From Chryseobacterium gleum (GTDB lineage: Bacteria > Bacteroidota > Bacteroidia > Flavobacteriales_D > Sanyastnellaceae), in contig CAMCHP010000004.1 of NCBI GenBank assembly GCA_945874695.1, positions 16,263 through 80,262 on the forward strand: DNA of 64,000 nt, in the 5' to 3' direction. Shown piece by piece: positions 9,250-17,864 of this stretch (positions are counted from its first letter, which is position 1; each line of letters opens with the position of its first letter). The position numbers were made by a program, and so were the translations under genes. The notes beneath the pieces were generated by a model that saw only the letters and a list, made by a program, of their open reading frames with translations, made no database searches and was not told where the DNA came from.

Positions 9250-12200
9250 TCAACGCTGAATTTGCATTTTAGCTTGTTTAACATAGTTTCCATCTGAGAC
9301 TTGAACAATGTACAAACCTTGGCTCAACGCGGCTGTTGGCAGCTGAAGCGTATTCCCCACGAGCTGATCAAATGCAGCGACCATCCGACCGTTGAGGTCG
9401 AAAATTTGCACATTTACCGCACCCGTGAAGGTGTGGGTGAGGTTTACTGCCTGATCGGCAGGATGCGGGAAGAGGTTCAGCTCACCCGGTTGCCCAACTT
9501 CGGCCACGCCAACGCTGCAATCGGCATTCACTGCCAGTTGGATGGTAACTGTTTGATTGATGACATCGATGTTTTCGTTCAATACAACATCTCCATCGAT
9601 GCCCACTGTCACAAATAAATTGGCTAGTGCAAATGCCTCCCAGTCGAGGGTAAAGTCATAACAGCCATCAGGCAAGCACATGCCAATTCCAGCTGCGAAG
9701 CTCAACTCATATAACGTGACATCAAAATCGAATTCAAGTTCAAGCGATTCAAGCAATGCATTGACCAAAATATCATTCGGAAAGCCTGAATTATTGGCAA
9801 TTTCAATGGTGACCTCTGTGCAAGAATCACCTTCGAGATCAGGAACAACAACAGTTGTGCAATACACGGCTCCATTTACACAAAACGACGCAAAATAGTA
9901 GGCACAAACCTCATAAACACCTGGCTCAGCATCATTCAATACGAAACCATTGCCTGAACCGGCCTCTTCGCCATTCACAAGCCAGTTTACATTGGCACCG
10001 TCAGGCGAATCAGACTCAAAGACAAAATAGCCATCGTTGTTCAGGCTTAATTGAACATAAAGCTCGCAATTCTCAACTTCATCCCACACCAAGGTTGGCT
10101 CCAAGCAAACTTCAAACACCATCATTTGATCAGTAAACTCAACCAAATCATAGGTATATTGATTCAGTGCACCTTGGAACAACCAATCAAATGGGCCGGT
10201 TAAACCGCCATTCGGAGCGGTTAGCGCGATGGTATAGCATCCTGCCGGCAGGCAGAAATCTAACACCTGCATAAAGGTATCGTTGTTGAAAAAGACTTCA
10301 CCCGCATCAACCGCGTTCTCCTCAGCATCAGTTATGCCATACAACACATATGTTGGTCCGTTTTGGTTCACTTGGCTAAAGAGCGACAGTGAAAATTCGG
10401 TGCATCCCTGAACGCAGTTTTCCACCGTAACCGTCGTACAAACTTGCTGAAAGCCACACTGCGCATTTTCGTATGTCGCGCAAATTTCGTATATTCCTTC
10501 TTCAGTGAATTGGATGTTTTGATTCCACGTTTGCAACCCGTATGGCTCGCCATTGATTGTCCAATTGATATTTTGCCACCCGCTCAGTACTTGCACATCA
10601 AACGCAAAACCGCCACAATTGAATTGATTCACGCTTAAGACCATGCCGCAATCATCAGCGCAGGCTGTCATTTGAACCGTCTCGCATTGCGAAACAAGCT
10701 CCCCACACTGGCCTGCTTGCGCATACACACACACTTCATACGCACCTGAACTTGGGGGCACAAAGAGCACTTCATTAACGCCTTGGCCAATGACGACACC
10801 ATTGACTTCAACTAAAACGATCGCTCCCACCGGGTAATTCACCGGAAATATAACATAGGCGCCACAATTCATTGGAGGTAATACTTCAAAATCAACGCTA
10901 CAAGGGTTGACATCGGAACAATCAGTGACGACTACAGTTTCGCAGAACTCGGTTTGATCACAAATTCCTTCGTAAACTGCACAAACGTTGTAGCTACCAT
11001 TCTCTGGAAAAATGTACGTGAACGCATTCTCTTGGTTGTTTACCAGTACCCCATCAACGTAGAAATCGACAGATCCCTGAACACCTCCGTCAAGTAAAAA
11101 CACGCCAATGCAACCATCAAGATCAACAAATAGGTCATAGTTGCATTCTTCAAAACAGGCCGGCTGCCACGAGAAAGTTTCGCACCAACTCACGCTCTCT
11201 GCACAATTCGGTGTTTCATACTGTGCACAAATCTGATAATTTCCAGCCGTCTCTGGCGAAAAATCAAATGCCGGGCCTGACTCAACATAGTCATTATTTA
11301 CAAACCATTGAATTTGAGCGCCCTCAGCGAAATTTGATGCGGTCAAGAGTACCGGCGAACAGTCAAGTTGAATAATTGAAACATCGAGTTCACACGTGTT
11401 ATTGTTTTGGCAGTTCGAAATTTCAATGGTCTCACAAAATTCGGTTTGATCACAAATTCCTTCGTAAACTGCACAAACCTCAAAGCTTCCATTTGATCCA
11501 AACCAGTGCGTATAGGCTAGTTCACCATTGCTCACCGGCTCGCCGTCAACATAGTAAACCACATCACCGTCATTTGCTCCTGAGAGATAAAAAACGGACC
11601 AACAATCTTGTTGTGTGATGACAAAATCGTACGGACAGTCGTTTTCCAAACACTCGGGCGATACCACAAAAGTTTCACACCAGAACACCCCTTCAGGGCA
11701 GTCGGGCGTTTCAAAGGCCGCGCAGATTTGGTAGGCGCCGGGGTTGCTTGCTTCCCAGCTGAAAAACCCACCTGATGTGTAGGGCTCGCCATTGATCGAC
11801 CAGTAGATTTGGGCCGCATCATTAGGTGTTGTTGCAACCAAATTGAATGTTGAGCACGTTTGCTCCTCAAGCACGGCCACTTCAATTTCACAGGGTTGAT
11901 TCTCTGCAATACAGAAGACCATTGTCATGGCCATGCCATCGTAGGAGACATCATAATCGCTCCAATAACCGCCTGCAGGATCGAATGAAGCGAACGTACT
12001 TCCAGGTTGAATCACCGTCATGGCAACGGCTGTGAGCGTATAGCAGCCGGGTGGCAAGCATGCCGAGGCGGGGTAATTAGGCATTTGCGGCGTGAATTGC
12101 GCAATGCCTGAGGCAAACATTTGATTGTTAACACCCATGATGTCCCAGGCATACCATGATGGGCCATTTATGTTCATGTAGCTCGACAGGGTGATTTCGG

Positions 12201-12273
12201 TTGGCAGGCACGCCTGTGCCGAAGCATAAATAGCAAAGAGCGCAGCGAGGGTTGTGAGTAGTAATTTTCGCAT
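9250..12273 (-). CDS. Cys-rich multi-module secreted protein with T9SS type A sorting domain
   Basis: A 1007-aa protein with signal peptide MRKLLLTTLAALFAIYASAQ. The body consists of repeated modules of roughly 80-100 residues with paired cysteines and a recurring Ig-like pattern (INGEPY or VDGEPV, then GxYxICAxYE, then a CET ending). VYEGICDQTEFCE occurs twice. N-terminal and central CLPxGCYTL segments also recur. The end (LNLFPHPADQ, FDLNGRMV, LSQGLYIVQV, KMQIQR) is a T9SS sorting domain. The many Cys would be oxidised outside the cell. It is probably a surface adhesin or structural protein; no enzyme motif is seen. The upstream gap carries a long-range inverted repeat. Confidence 0.85.
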   Translation of the reverse strand: MRKLLLTTLAALFAIYASAQACLPTEITLSSYMNINGPSWYAWDIMGVNNQMFASGIAQFTPQMPNYPASACLPPGCYTLTAVAMTVIQPGSTFASFDPAGGYWSDYDVSYDGMAMTMVFCIAENQPCEIEVAVLEEQTCSTFNLVATTPNDAAQIYWSINGEPYTSGGFFSWEASNPGAYQICAAFETPDCPEGVFWCETFVVSPECLENDCPYDFVITQQDCWSVFYLSGANDGDVVYYVDGEPVSNGELAYTHWFGSNGSFEVCAVYEGICDQTEFCETIEISNCQNNNTCELDVSIIQLDCSPVLLTASNFAEGAQIQWFVNNDYVESGPAFDFSPETAGNYQICAQYETPNCAESVSWCETFSWQPACFEECNYDLFVDLDGCIGVFLLDGGVQGSVDFYVDGVLVNNQENAFTYIFPENGSYNVCAVYEGICDQTEFCETVVVTDCSDVNPCSVDFEVLPPMNCGAYVIFPVNYPVGAIVLVEVNGVVIGQGVNEVLFVPPSSGAYEVCVYAQAGQCGELVSQCETVQMTACADDCGMVLSVNQFNCGGFAFDVQVLSGWQNINWTINGEPYGLQTWNQNIQFTEEGIYEICATYENAQCGFQQVCTTVTVENCVQGCTEFSLSLFSQVNQNGPTYVLYGITDAEENAVDAGEVFFNNDTFMQVLDFCLPAGCYTIALTAPNGGLTGPFDWLFQGALNQYTYDLVEFTDQMMVFEVCLEPTLVWDEVENCELYVQLSLNNDGYFVFESDSPDGANVNWLVNGEEAGSGNGFVLNDAEPGVYEVCAYYFASFCVNGAVYCTTVVVPDLEGDSCTEVTIEIANNSGFPNDILVNALLESLELEFDFDVTLYELSFAAGIGMCLPDGCYDFTLDWEAFALANLFVTVGIDGDVVLNENIDVINQTVTIQLAVNADCSVGVAEVGQPGELNLFPHPADQAVNLTHTFTGAVNVQIFDLNGRMVAAFDQLVGNTLQLPTAALSQGLYIVQVSDGNYVKQAKMQIQR
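10949..11478 (-). repeat. Exact 38-bp direct repeat within the Cys-rich T9SS gene
   Basis: Bases 10949-10986 and 11441-11478 are identical over 38 bp and encode the same module end (around GICDQTEFC). The flanking modules differ much more, so this points to recent module duplication or gene conversion within the gene. Confidence 0.8.
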
Positions 12274-12283
12274 GATTCGAATT

Positions 12284-12368
12284 TTAAGGTGTTTGACAAC
12301 GCGAAGGATATCCCTAAGACCTCAAAAACCAGGTATCGGTTGCACGAGCGTTTGCATGAACACCTTAA
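12284..12368 (-). promoter_or_regulatory. Long-range inverted repeat in the 5' leader of the Cys-rich T9SS gene
   Basis: TTAAGGTGTT at 12284-12293 and AACACCTTAA at 12359-12368 are perfect 10-bp complements separated by 65 nt. They lie between the 1007-aa gene start and the end of the upstream gene. If both are transcribed they could close a leader stem. Function unknown. Confidence 0.35.
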
Positions 12369-12392
12369 TCACCAAAAAACCAACCAAATAAT

Positions 12393-12920
12393 TTATCCAA
12401 ATCGGGGATCAACTTCCATTACATGCTGGCACTTTGAACAAGTGCGCAGCGCCTCTGATTCATAAAACGCTTTGAATCGGGGTAAAAAGTCGTGTTCTAT
12501 GTTCGACAACGGAAAATACGTCTCGTGCAAGAGGTTATTGCAGTTGTCACAAAACCACATGAGGCCATCTTTTTCGGCTTGTGTGCGCTTGCATTCAATC
12601 ACCAAACCCACTGAACCCGCTGGGCGGCTCGGAGAATGTGGCACTTTGGCGGGGTGCAAATACATTTCACCCGCTTTAATTGGGATATCGACCGCTTTGC
12701 CATCTTCTTGAATGCGCACATTGATTTCGCCTTCAAGTTGAAAAAAGAGCTCTTCGGTTTCATTGTAGTGATAATCTTTCCGGGCATTGGGGCCACCCAC
12801 AATCATTACTATGTAATCACCACTTTCGGTGTAGAGGTTCTTATTTCCGACGGGCGGTTTAAGTAATTCGCGGTTCTCTTTGATCCACTGAAGTAAATTG
12901 AACGGACGACGAATGGCCAT
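12393..12920 (-). CDS. nbaC: 3-hydroxyanthranilate 3,4-dioxygenase
   Basis: A 175-aa cupin dioxygenase that opens 3-hydroxyanthranilate to the precursor of quinolinate (kynurenine route to NAD). Starting at ATG 12920 (MAIRRPFNLLQW), the iron ligands fall at His51, Glu57 and His95, the same numbers as in the well-studied Cupriavidus enzyme. The C-terminal rubredoxin-like metal site is present (CDNC at 124-127 and CSKC at 161-164). An upstream in-frame ATG at 12956 is unlikely because a TACCTTTA promoter-like element (12938-12945) lies between the two. The other visible step of the pathway, kynureninase, is at 30.5 kb, so the genes are unlinked. The assignment is firm. Confidence 0.95.
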   Translation of the reverse strand: MAIRRPFNLLQWIKENRELLKPPVGNKNLYTESGDYIVMIVGGPNARKDYHYNETEELFFQLEGEINVRIQEDGKAVDIPIKAGEMYLHPAKVPHSPSRPAGSVGLVIECKRTQAEKDGLMWFCDNCNNLLHETYFPLSNIEHDFLPRFKAFYESEALRTCSKCQHVMEVDPRFG

Positions 12921-12937
12921 ATCATCAACATTTGAGG

Positions 12938-12945
12938 TAAAGGTA
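12938..12945 (-). promoter_or_regulatory. Candidate -7 element of nbaC (TACCTTTA)
   Basis: On the minus strand TACCTTTA, one base from TAnnTTTG, lies 17 nt before ATG 12920. It sits downstream of the alternative ATG at 12956, so it supports the shorter protein. Confidence 0.45.
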
Positions 12946-12962
12946 GCGAATTGCACGTACCC

Positions 12963-13862
12963 TCACTTACGTGCAGAGCTCACCAAGTACACCCCTGTAA
13001 ATATAAGCACCGCCGAGGCGATGCGACCAACGGTGAGATCTCCTGTAAAGTCATCGCCCCCGTACTGCGCATATACGTACGCGAAGATCCCCGCAAAGAG
13101 CGGTTGCAGGTAAATGTACATGCTCACAACAGTCGGCATCACGGTGCGCATGGCGAAAATATTCAAAAGGTACACCACGAAGGTTGTAAACACAACAACA
13201 AATGCAACAGCGAGGTACTGATTGGTTGTAAATGCATGCCACGGAATGGCCAAAGCCTGCGGCAAACCGATGGGTAGCACAACCATCGCACCAAACAAAA
13301 ACACCCAAGCCACCACCGTAGTGGGTTTATAAACCGACATCAGTGGTTTCACCAAAACCAAGTATACACCGTATGAAGTAGCATTGAGTAAAATGAGCAA
13401 GTCGCCCTGCCAAGAAATGTGTGCCGCGCCGGTGCCATTGCTTTGCAACAAAAGTAAAATTGCACCCAATGCGCCCAATCCGATGCCTGCGAGTTTGCGG
13501 GCAGTAATGGCTGTTTTGAGTAGAAAAGCGGAGGCCAAAAGCACGAGAATCGGATTGCTGGTCATGATAATCGAAGCGTTCACGGGAGAGGTCAAACTCA
13601 AGCCGTTGAAAAACATCAATTGATTCGCAGCTACCCCGAACATACCGCACAACATAAGCCTCCCGAGATGCCGGCGAGCAACGGGTTCCCAATTGAGGGC
13701 GTAAACCAACCAAAACAACAGACCTGCCCCCACAACACGAAGCACAATGAAGCCTGAAGGCCCGATCATTTGCGGCATTAAGCCTTTTGCAACCAAATAA
13801 TTGGCGCCGTACACCATCGCTACAAAAAGCAAGGCGATGTGCGCGACACCTTGTCGGCTCAT
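12963..13862 (-). CDS. EamA/DMT-superfamily transporter
   Basis: A 299-aa inner-membrane protein with about ten hydrophobic segments in two EamA halves (first half starting IALLFVAMVYGANYLVAKG, second starting near WQGDLLILLNATSYG). Length and layout fit drug/metabolite transporters that export amino acids or other small metabolites; the substrate cannot be predicted. Its ATG overlaps the stop of the ArsC/Spx-like gene (ATGA), which itself overlaps udk, so udk, the ArsC-like gene and this gene form one translationally coupled unit. The following gene, nbaC, starts 42 bp downstream with its own promoter-like element. Confidence 0.9.
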   Translation of the reverse strand: MSRQGVAHIALLFVAMVYGANYLVAKGLMPQMIGPSGFIVLRVVGAGLLFWLVYALNWEPVARRHLGRLMLCGMFGVAANQLMFFNGLSLTSPVNASIIMTSNPILVLLASAFLLKTAITARKLAGIGLGALGAILLLLQSNGTGAAHISWQGDLLILLNATSYGVYLVLVKPLMSVYKPTTVVAWVFLFGAMVVLPIGLPQALAIPWHAFTTNQYLAVAFVVVFTTFVVYLLNIFAMRTVMPTVVSMYIYLQPLFAGIFAYVYAQYGGDDFTGDLTVGRIASAVLIFTGVYLVSSARK

Positions 13863-14215
13863 GAATGCAAGATCGTGTGCATGCGCGCCACTTCAGCCTT
13901 GGCGTTGCCAACCGCAATTGCGCCATCGTACACCAACACCGGGCGTTTCAAAAACGTGTACTCTTGAAGAATCAAGTTGCGGTAGTCACTTTCAGTAAGT
14001 TGTTTTTCATGCAGCCCCATGGGTCTGAATTTCATCGAACGCCGCGAAAAAAGCGCTTCAAAACTGCCCGCCAACTCGGCCATTCGATCAATTTGTTCAG
14101 GGGTGATCGGGGTGGTTTTAATGTCTTGCAGAACTACACCACGCACGTCCAAGGGCAAATCTTGCATGATTCGCTGGCACGTTGAGCAGGTTGACAGGTA
14201 GAAAAAATGTTTCAT
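13859..14215 (-). CDS. ArsC/Spx/YffB-like thioredoxin-fold reductase
   Basis: A 118-aa protein. The N-terminal FFYLSTCSTCQR carries a CxxC pair (Cys10 and Cys13) after the first beta strand, and KRPVLVYDG (residues 90-98) is the conserved cis-proline strand with the Arg seen in ArsC proteins. Length matches the ArsC family, which includes glutaredoxin-linked arsenate reductases and the Spx/YffB proteins of other function. With no arsenic genes nearby, a true arsenate reductase role is not supported. It is coupled by ATGA overlaps to udk upstream and the EamA transporter downstream. Confidence 0.85.
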   Translation of the reverse strand: MKHFFYLSTCSTCQRIMQDLPLDVRGVVLQDIKTTPITPEQIDRMAELAGSFEALFSRRSMKFRPMGLHEKQLTESDYRNLILQEYTFLKRPVLVYDGAIAVGNAKAEVARMHTILHS

Positions 14216-14838
14216 GCGTTCAATATGGTTCGCAAGTGCTCAACCAAGTGATCGAGGCCCGGCGTAAAATGTTCATCATTGTCAACGATCAGGTCACATG
14301 CCGCTTTATGGGGTTGCAAAAACGCATGGTCTGCGGGCATCACGTGATTGTCCCACTGGTAGCGGACGTGCGCTTCGGGGTATCCCCTTTCTACAGCGTC
14401 ACGCTGAATGCGGCGTTGCAAGCGCACATCGGCATTTGCATGTAAGAACACTTTGTAGTTGAGTAAGTTCCAAACCTCCGTGTAGTGGAACACAAACAAG
14501 CCTTCTGTAATGATGATGCGTGTAGGTTCTATGGCTATGGTTTTCGGCGTAACCGCCGGATTGTTGAAGGTGTATTCAAGGCGTTCAATGCGCTTGCCCT
14601 CACTCAGCTGTACCAAATCGCGGTAGTATTCGTCGCGATGCAAGGATTGTGGGAGGTCAAAATTGAGCCACCCGTTCTCATCTTCTTTCTGTTCTGAGGC
14701 AGGCCGGTAGTAGTTGTCTTGTGATACCAGGCTAATCTCGCTTGGATCAAAAGCCTGCAAGAGCGCATGCAAAAATGACGTCTTGCCGCTGGCACTTCCG
14801 CCGGCGATACCTACAAAATACGGTGAGCGATTTTTCAC
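14212..14838 (-). CDS. udk: Uridine kinase
   Basis: A 208-aa P-loop kinase that phosphorylates uridine/cytidine in pyrimidine salvage. The Walker A is GGSASGKT at residues 13-20. VSQDNYYRP and NFDLPQSL blocks and a lid with QRRIQRDAVERGY are all characteristic. The start is placed at GTG 14838: the frame stays open upstream for 56 codons, but that part overlaps the VWA gene in another frame. TATCTTTG lies exactly 4 nt before the GTG, the same geometry as at purN. The 3' end overlaps the ArsC-like gene by ATGA. Assignment is firm; the GTG start is well supported. Confidence 0.93.
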   Translation of the reverse strand: MKNRSPYFVGIAGGSASGKTSFLHALLQAFDPSEISLVSQDNYYRPASEQKEDENGWLNFDLPQSLHRDEYYRDLVQLSEGKRIERLEYTFNNPAVTPKTIAIEPTRIIITEGLFVFHYTEVWNLLNYKVFLHANADVRLQRRIQRDAVERGYPEAHVRYQWDNHVMPADHAFLQPHKAACDLIVDNDEHFTPGLDHLVEHLRTILNA

Positions 14839-14842
14839 CCTG

Positions 14843-14850
14843 CAAAGATA
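14843..14850 (-). promoter_or_regulatory. -7 element of udk (TATCTTTG), 4 nt from a GTG start
   Basis: The minus-strand order is TATCTTTG, CAGG, GTG. It lies in the 16-bp gap after the VWA gene and partly overlaps that gene's end, and suggests a near-leaderless transcript starting with GTG. Confidence 0.6.
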
Positions 14851-14854
14851 CAGC

Positions 14855-16243
14855 TCAATTTGTGATCTGCGAGCGCTGGGTGATTTCACGCAACAAGACT
14901 TCTGCGCCTTCATCAATGTCATCAATGAAGAGCACACTTCCGCCGCATGCAGCTGCAATTTCTTGAAGTTTGAGCTTCCCGCTCTCGCTGCTGCGCACGC
15001 CAACAATTGTGGTTACAATGCCTTGCTTGGCGTATTCTTCAGCGAGGGCAATGGTGGTTTGCGCATCGGTTGTTCGAAATGCACCATCGGTTACCACAAT
15101 CAATTGGTTGTTGGCTGAGGCATGGGCGTGCTGACTGAGCAAGGCATACCCCTTTCTGAAGCCCTTCGCTCCCGCGGTTTGTCCGGCTGCCATTAAACCT
15201 GTGACCGCTTGCTCCAAAGCCTGCGTTTCAGTCGCCGCGGTTAAGCCAATCACCTCTTCAGTGGTTTGCGCGTAACTCACGAGGGCTACTTGATCAGCGT
15301 CCCGTAACACTTTGATCATTCCGAGCATGCTTGCTTTCAGCAGCTCAAGTCGACTTTTGTAGTACATCGATTGCGACACATCGACCAAGAAAACAATGGT
15401 ATTGGGTTTAAATTGAACGCGCGGTGTTGGCGTTTGTGGTTCAGCCTGCATTTGCGGTAGCTCGCGCAGCTCAACTACCGGCACATCATCAGGAATACCA
15501 CCTGTGACAATTTGTATGGGTTCATCGGCTTCAACCGGAGGTGTTAAATCATCTGCAAACGCTTGGGGGGCTAGCGGCATCAGCTCAAGCCGAATCGCAT
15601 TGTTGCGGCGATTGATATAGCCCGAGGTATCGGCTGACTGGTAGCCTACCTGTTCAGCGTGCACATAATAGTACCCAATGGGAATGGCCTCTGCGTACAC
15701 ACCAAAACGGTCGGTTCGCACATCGCGCTGCAAGCGGCCTTGCTCAAAAATTCGCACCCGAGCCTGCTTAATCGGAAGCTGTGTGCTGGCATCAACCACT
15801 TCAACTGTGAAAAGATTTTGCGCCGATGCATTTGCCGCTTGTTGGGAGAAATCAGGGCAGGGCGTATTATCTGCCGTATCTACAAAACGCACATCTGCCA
15901 GCAATTGAATTTGAATGGGCTTGTTCATGTTCGCAAAGAACACCTCAATAACCTCATTGACACGTCCCTCCTTTCGTGGATTGAGTTTCACGCGTAGAAC
16001 CACCGATCCGTCTGCTTCAATAGCGCGATTCGACCAGCGCACATCGCACATTTGGGGAACCTTGGTGGTGAGCACCATCGTTGATTTCGCATCCGCGTTG
16101 GTAAAAGTCACATCGACCGTGCGGTTGCTGCCGCGTTCCACCACACCGAAATCAATGCTGGAAACATTGGAAGTTACCTGCCCCCACATCCTGCCGTTAG
16201 GCAGAAACCCAAAAAAAACGATGAATAACAGGAGTGCCCGCAT
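14855..16243 (-). CDS. Secreted von Willebrand factor A domain protein with DUF1573-like N-terminus
   Basis: A 462-aa protein with a signal peptide (MRALLLFIVFFGFLPNG, cleavage near MWGQ). Residues 24-118 resemble DUF1573/ASH-like beta domains (SSIDFGVVERG). Residues 145-222 look like a carboxypeptidase-regulatory/CNA-B beta sandwich (VEVVDASTQLPIKQARVRI). Residues 280-462 form a VWA domain with an intact MIDAS start DVSQS (288-292) and a later VVTDGA. VWA domains bind metal and mediate protein contacts. No lipobox or sorting domain is visible, so a periplasmic location is likely. It lies between the GH3-family gene (50 bp upstream) and udk (16 bp downstream), with no clear functional link. 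Confidence 0.85.
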   Translation of the reverse strand: MRALLLFIVFFGFLPNGRMWGQVTSNVSSIDFGVVERGSNRTVDVTFTNADAKSTMVLTTKVPQMCDVRWSNRAIEADGSVVLRVKLNPRKEGRVNEVIEVFFANMNKPIQIQLLADVRFVDTADNTPCPDFSQQAANASAQNLFTVEVVDASTQLPIKQARVRIFEQGRLQRDVRTDRFGVYAEAIPIGYYYVHAEQVGYQSADTSGYINRRNNAIRLELMPLAPQAFADDLTPPVEADEPIQIVTGGIPDDVPVVELRELPQMQAEPQTPTPRVQFKPNTIVFLVDVSQSMYYKSRLELLKASMLGMIKVLRDADQVALVSYAQTTEEVIGLTAATETQALEQAVTGLMAAGQTAGAKGFRKGYALLSQHAHASANNQLIVVTDGAFRTTDAQTTIALAEEYAKQGIVTTIVGVRSSESGKLKLQEIAAACGGSVLFIDDIDEGAEVLLREITQRSQITN

Positions 16244-16293
16244 AGGTGAATAACGTCGTGATTGCTCGTATGTTATGCAGAAACCGTGCCGAA

Positions 16294-17790
16294 TTACAGC
16301 AATTCACGCAGGGCATCGGCCACTTCGCGGTCGTTCGCCAAGCGCGGCACTTTATTTTGCCCGCCCAGTTTACCACGTTTCTTCATCATGTGCTCAAAGC
16401 TGCCCTTTGGAAGCGCTGTGATTACCACTTCGCGCAAAATATTACCCGTGATGAGGTCGTCATAGTAGATGTTTTGCCGGCGCATAGCTGCATCAATGGT
16501 TTTTGAGAATTCGGCCTCATCGGCCGGATGCGTCTCGAACTCAATGAGCCACTCATGATAAGGCAATCCTTCATTCGGCGTTACCTGTGGAGCCACATGA
16601 AACTCGCGCACTTGGCACGGATGGTTTTGGATGGCTTCAGTAAGTGCTTTCTCAACCTCTTCGGCGATTACGTGTTCTCCAAAAGCCGAGGTGAAATGCT
16701 TGATGCGTCCGGTCACGACAATGCGTGGCGGATCGAGTGAAACAAATTTCACCGTGTCGCCGATGCTGTAGCCCCACAACCCCGCATTTGTGTTGAGAAT
16801 GAGAGCGTAATTGACGCCGATTTCGACCTCGCGGAGTGACAAACGCGGCGGATCGGCATCAAAGTAGTGATCAGCTGGCACGAACTCGTACCAAATGCCA
16901 TCGTTGATAGTGAGTAAGAGACCTTCAGCCTGCTGGCTGTCTTGGTATGCGATGAAGCCCTCACTGGCGGGATAGGTTTCAATAATGGCTACATCATCGC
17001 CAATCAATTCACGGAAGCGAGCGCGGTAGGGCGCAAAATTCACACCGCCAAAAACAAAAAGAGAAAAATCGGGGAAAATCGCGCGGACATTCGGTTTTCC
17101 GGTAGTTTGGATGAGGCGTTCGAAATACATCTGCACCCATGAAGGAATGCCGCTGATGAGGGTCATGCGTTCACTTTTGGTTTCAGCGACGATGGCATCG
17201 AGCTTGGTTTCCCAGTCTTCAATGCTGTTGGCTTCCATCGAAGGCAATCGATTGCGTTGCAAATAGGCAGGAACATGGTGCGCCACGATGCCCGACAAAC
17301 GCCCGTAGGGAATACCTGATTTCAGGTGGTCGAGCTGTGGGCTGCCTTGCAAGAAGATCATTTTGCCATCTACGAAACGTGCATCGCCGCCTTCAGCGAT
17401 GTAGGCAAGGAGCGCGTTTCGAGCCGAGTTGATGTGATTAGGCATTGAATCGGCGGTAATCGGAATATACTTTGTGCCTGAGGTTGTGCCGCTTGTTTTG
17501 CAGAAGTAAATGGGCAGTTTGGGCCAAAGCACATCGGGTTCACCGGCGATGATTCGGTCGATGTAGGGTTTCAGTCGCTCGTAATCAGCGATCGGAACGC
17601 GCTTTCTAAAATCGGCTGCGTTGTGAATGTTTGCAAAGTCGTGATCTCGGCCAAATGCGGTGCCTCTGGCCTTGGCGATGAGTTGTTTGAACTGTTCGTC
17701 TTGGCAGGCGACGGCATTGGCCGCTTGTTTTCGAACGCCGCGCAAAACCCATTTGGCAAACGGTTTGCTGAGAAGTGACTTGAAACCCAT
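16294..17790 (-). CDS. GH3-family acyl-adenylating enzyme (acyl acid-amido synthetase-like)
   Basis: A 498-aa protein of the GH3 auxin-responsive family, an ANL-type fold that in plants adenylates an acid and couples it to an amino acid. The ATP-binding motif is TSGTTSGTKYIPIT, followed by ETYPASEGFIAY and the hinge region GYSIGDTVKF with a following TGRIKHF. Length matches the family. Bacterial members are common in Bacteroidota but their substrates are unknown; neighbouring genes give no hint. The ATG at 17790 is preceded by CACCTTTG at 4 nt. The T tract of the upstream gene's terminator runs directly into this promoter. Confidence 0.9.
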   Translation of the reverse strand: MGFKSLLSKPFAKWVLRGVRKQAANAVACQDEQFKQLIAKARGTAFGRDHDFANIHNAADFRKRVPIADYERLKPYIDRIIAGEPDVLWPKLPIYFCKTSGTTSGTKYIPITADSMPNHINSARNALLAYIAEGGDARFVDGKMIFLQGSPQLDHLKSGIPYGRLSGIVAHHVPAYLQRNRLPSMEANSIEDWETKLDAIVAETKSERMTLISGIPSWVQMYFERLIQTTGKPNVRAIFPDFSLFVFGGVNFAPYRARFRELIGDDVAIIETYPASEGFIAYQDSQQAEGLLLTINDGIWYEFVPADHYFDADPPRLSLREVEIGVNYALILNTNAGLWGYSIGDTVKFVSLDPPRIVVTGRIKHFTSAFGEHVIAEEVEKALTEAIQNHPCQVREFHVAPQVTPNEGLPYHEWLIEFETHPADEAEFSKTIDAAMRRQNIYYDDLITGNILREVVITALPKGSFEHMMKKRGKLGGQNKVPRLANDREVADALRELL

Positions 17791-17794
17791 GCCG

Positions 17795-17802
17795 CAAAGG
17801 TG
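17795..17802 (-). promoter_or_regulatory. -7-like element of the GH3-family gene (CACCTTTG)
   Basis: On the minus strand, nine T are followed by CACCTTTG, CGGC and ATG. It differs from TAnnTTTG by one base and has the same 4-nt gap to the start codon seen at purN, udk and msrC. Confidence 0.5.
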
Positions 17803-17836
17803 AAAAAAAAAGCCGCCTGCACAGTCGCAGACGGCC
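17803..17836 (-). terminator. Rho-independent terminator of the 635-aa T9SS gene
   Basis: On the minus strand GCCGTCTGC pairs with GCAGGCGGC (one G-U) around a 6-nt loop and is followed by nine T. The T run abuts the promoter element of the GH3-family gene. Confidence 0.85.
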
Positions 17837-17864
17837 TTTTAAACTCGGGTGTATTAAACCAAAA

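Noticed and set aside
14839..15006. N-terminal extension of uridine kinase
   Set aside because: Lies within the VWA gene in another frame and precedes a TATCTTTG promoter element; GTG 14838 gives the normal family length.
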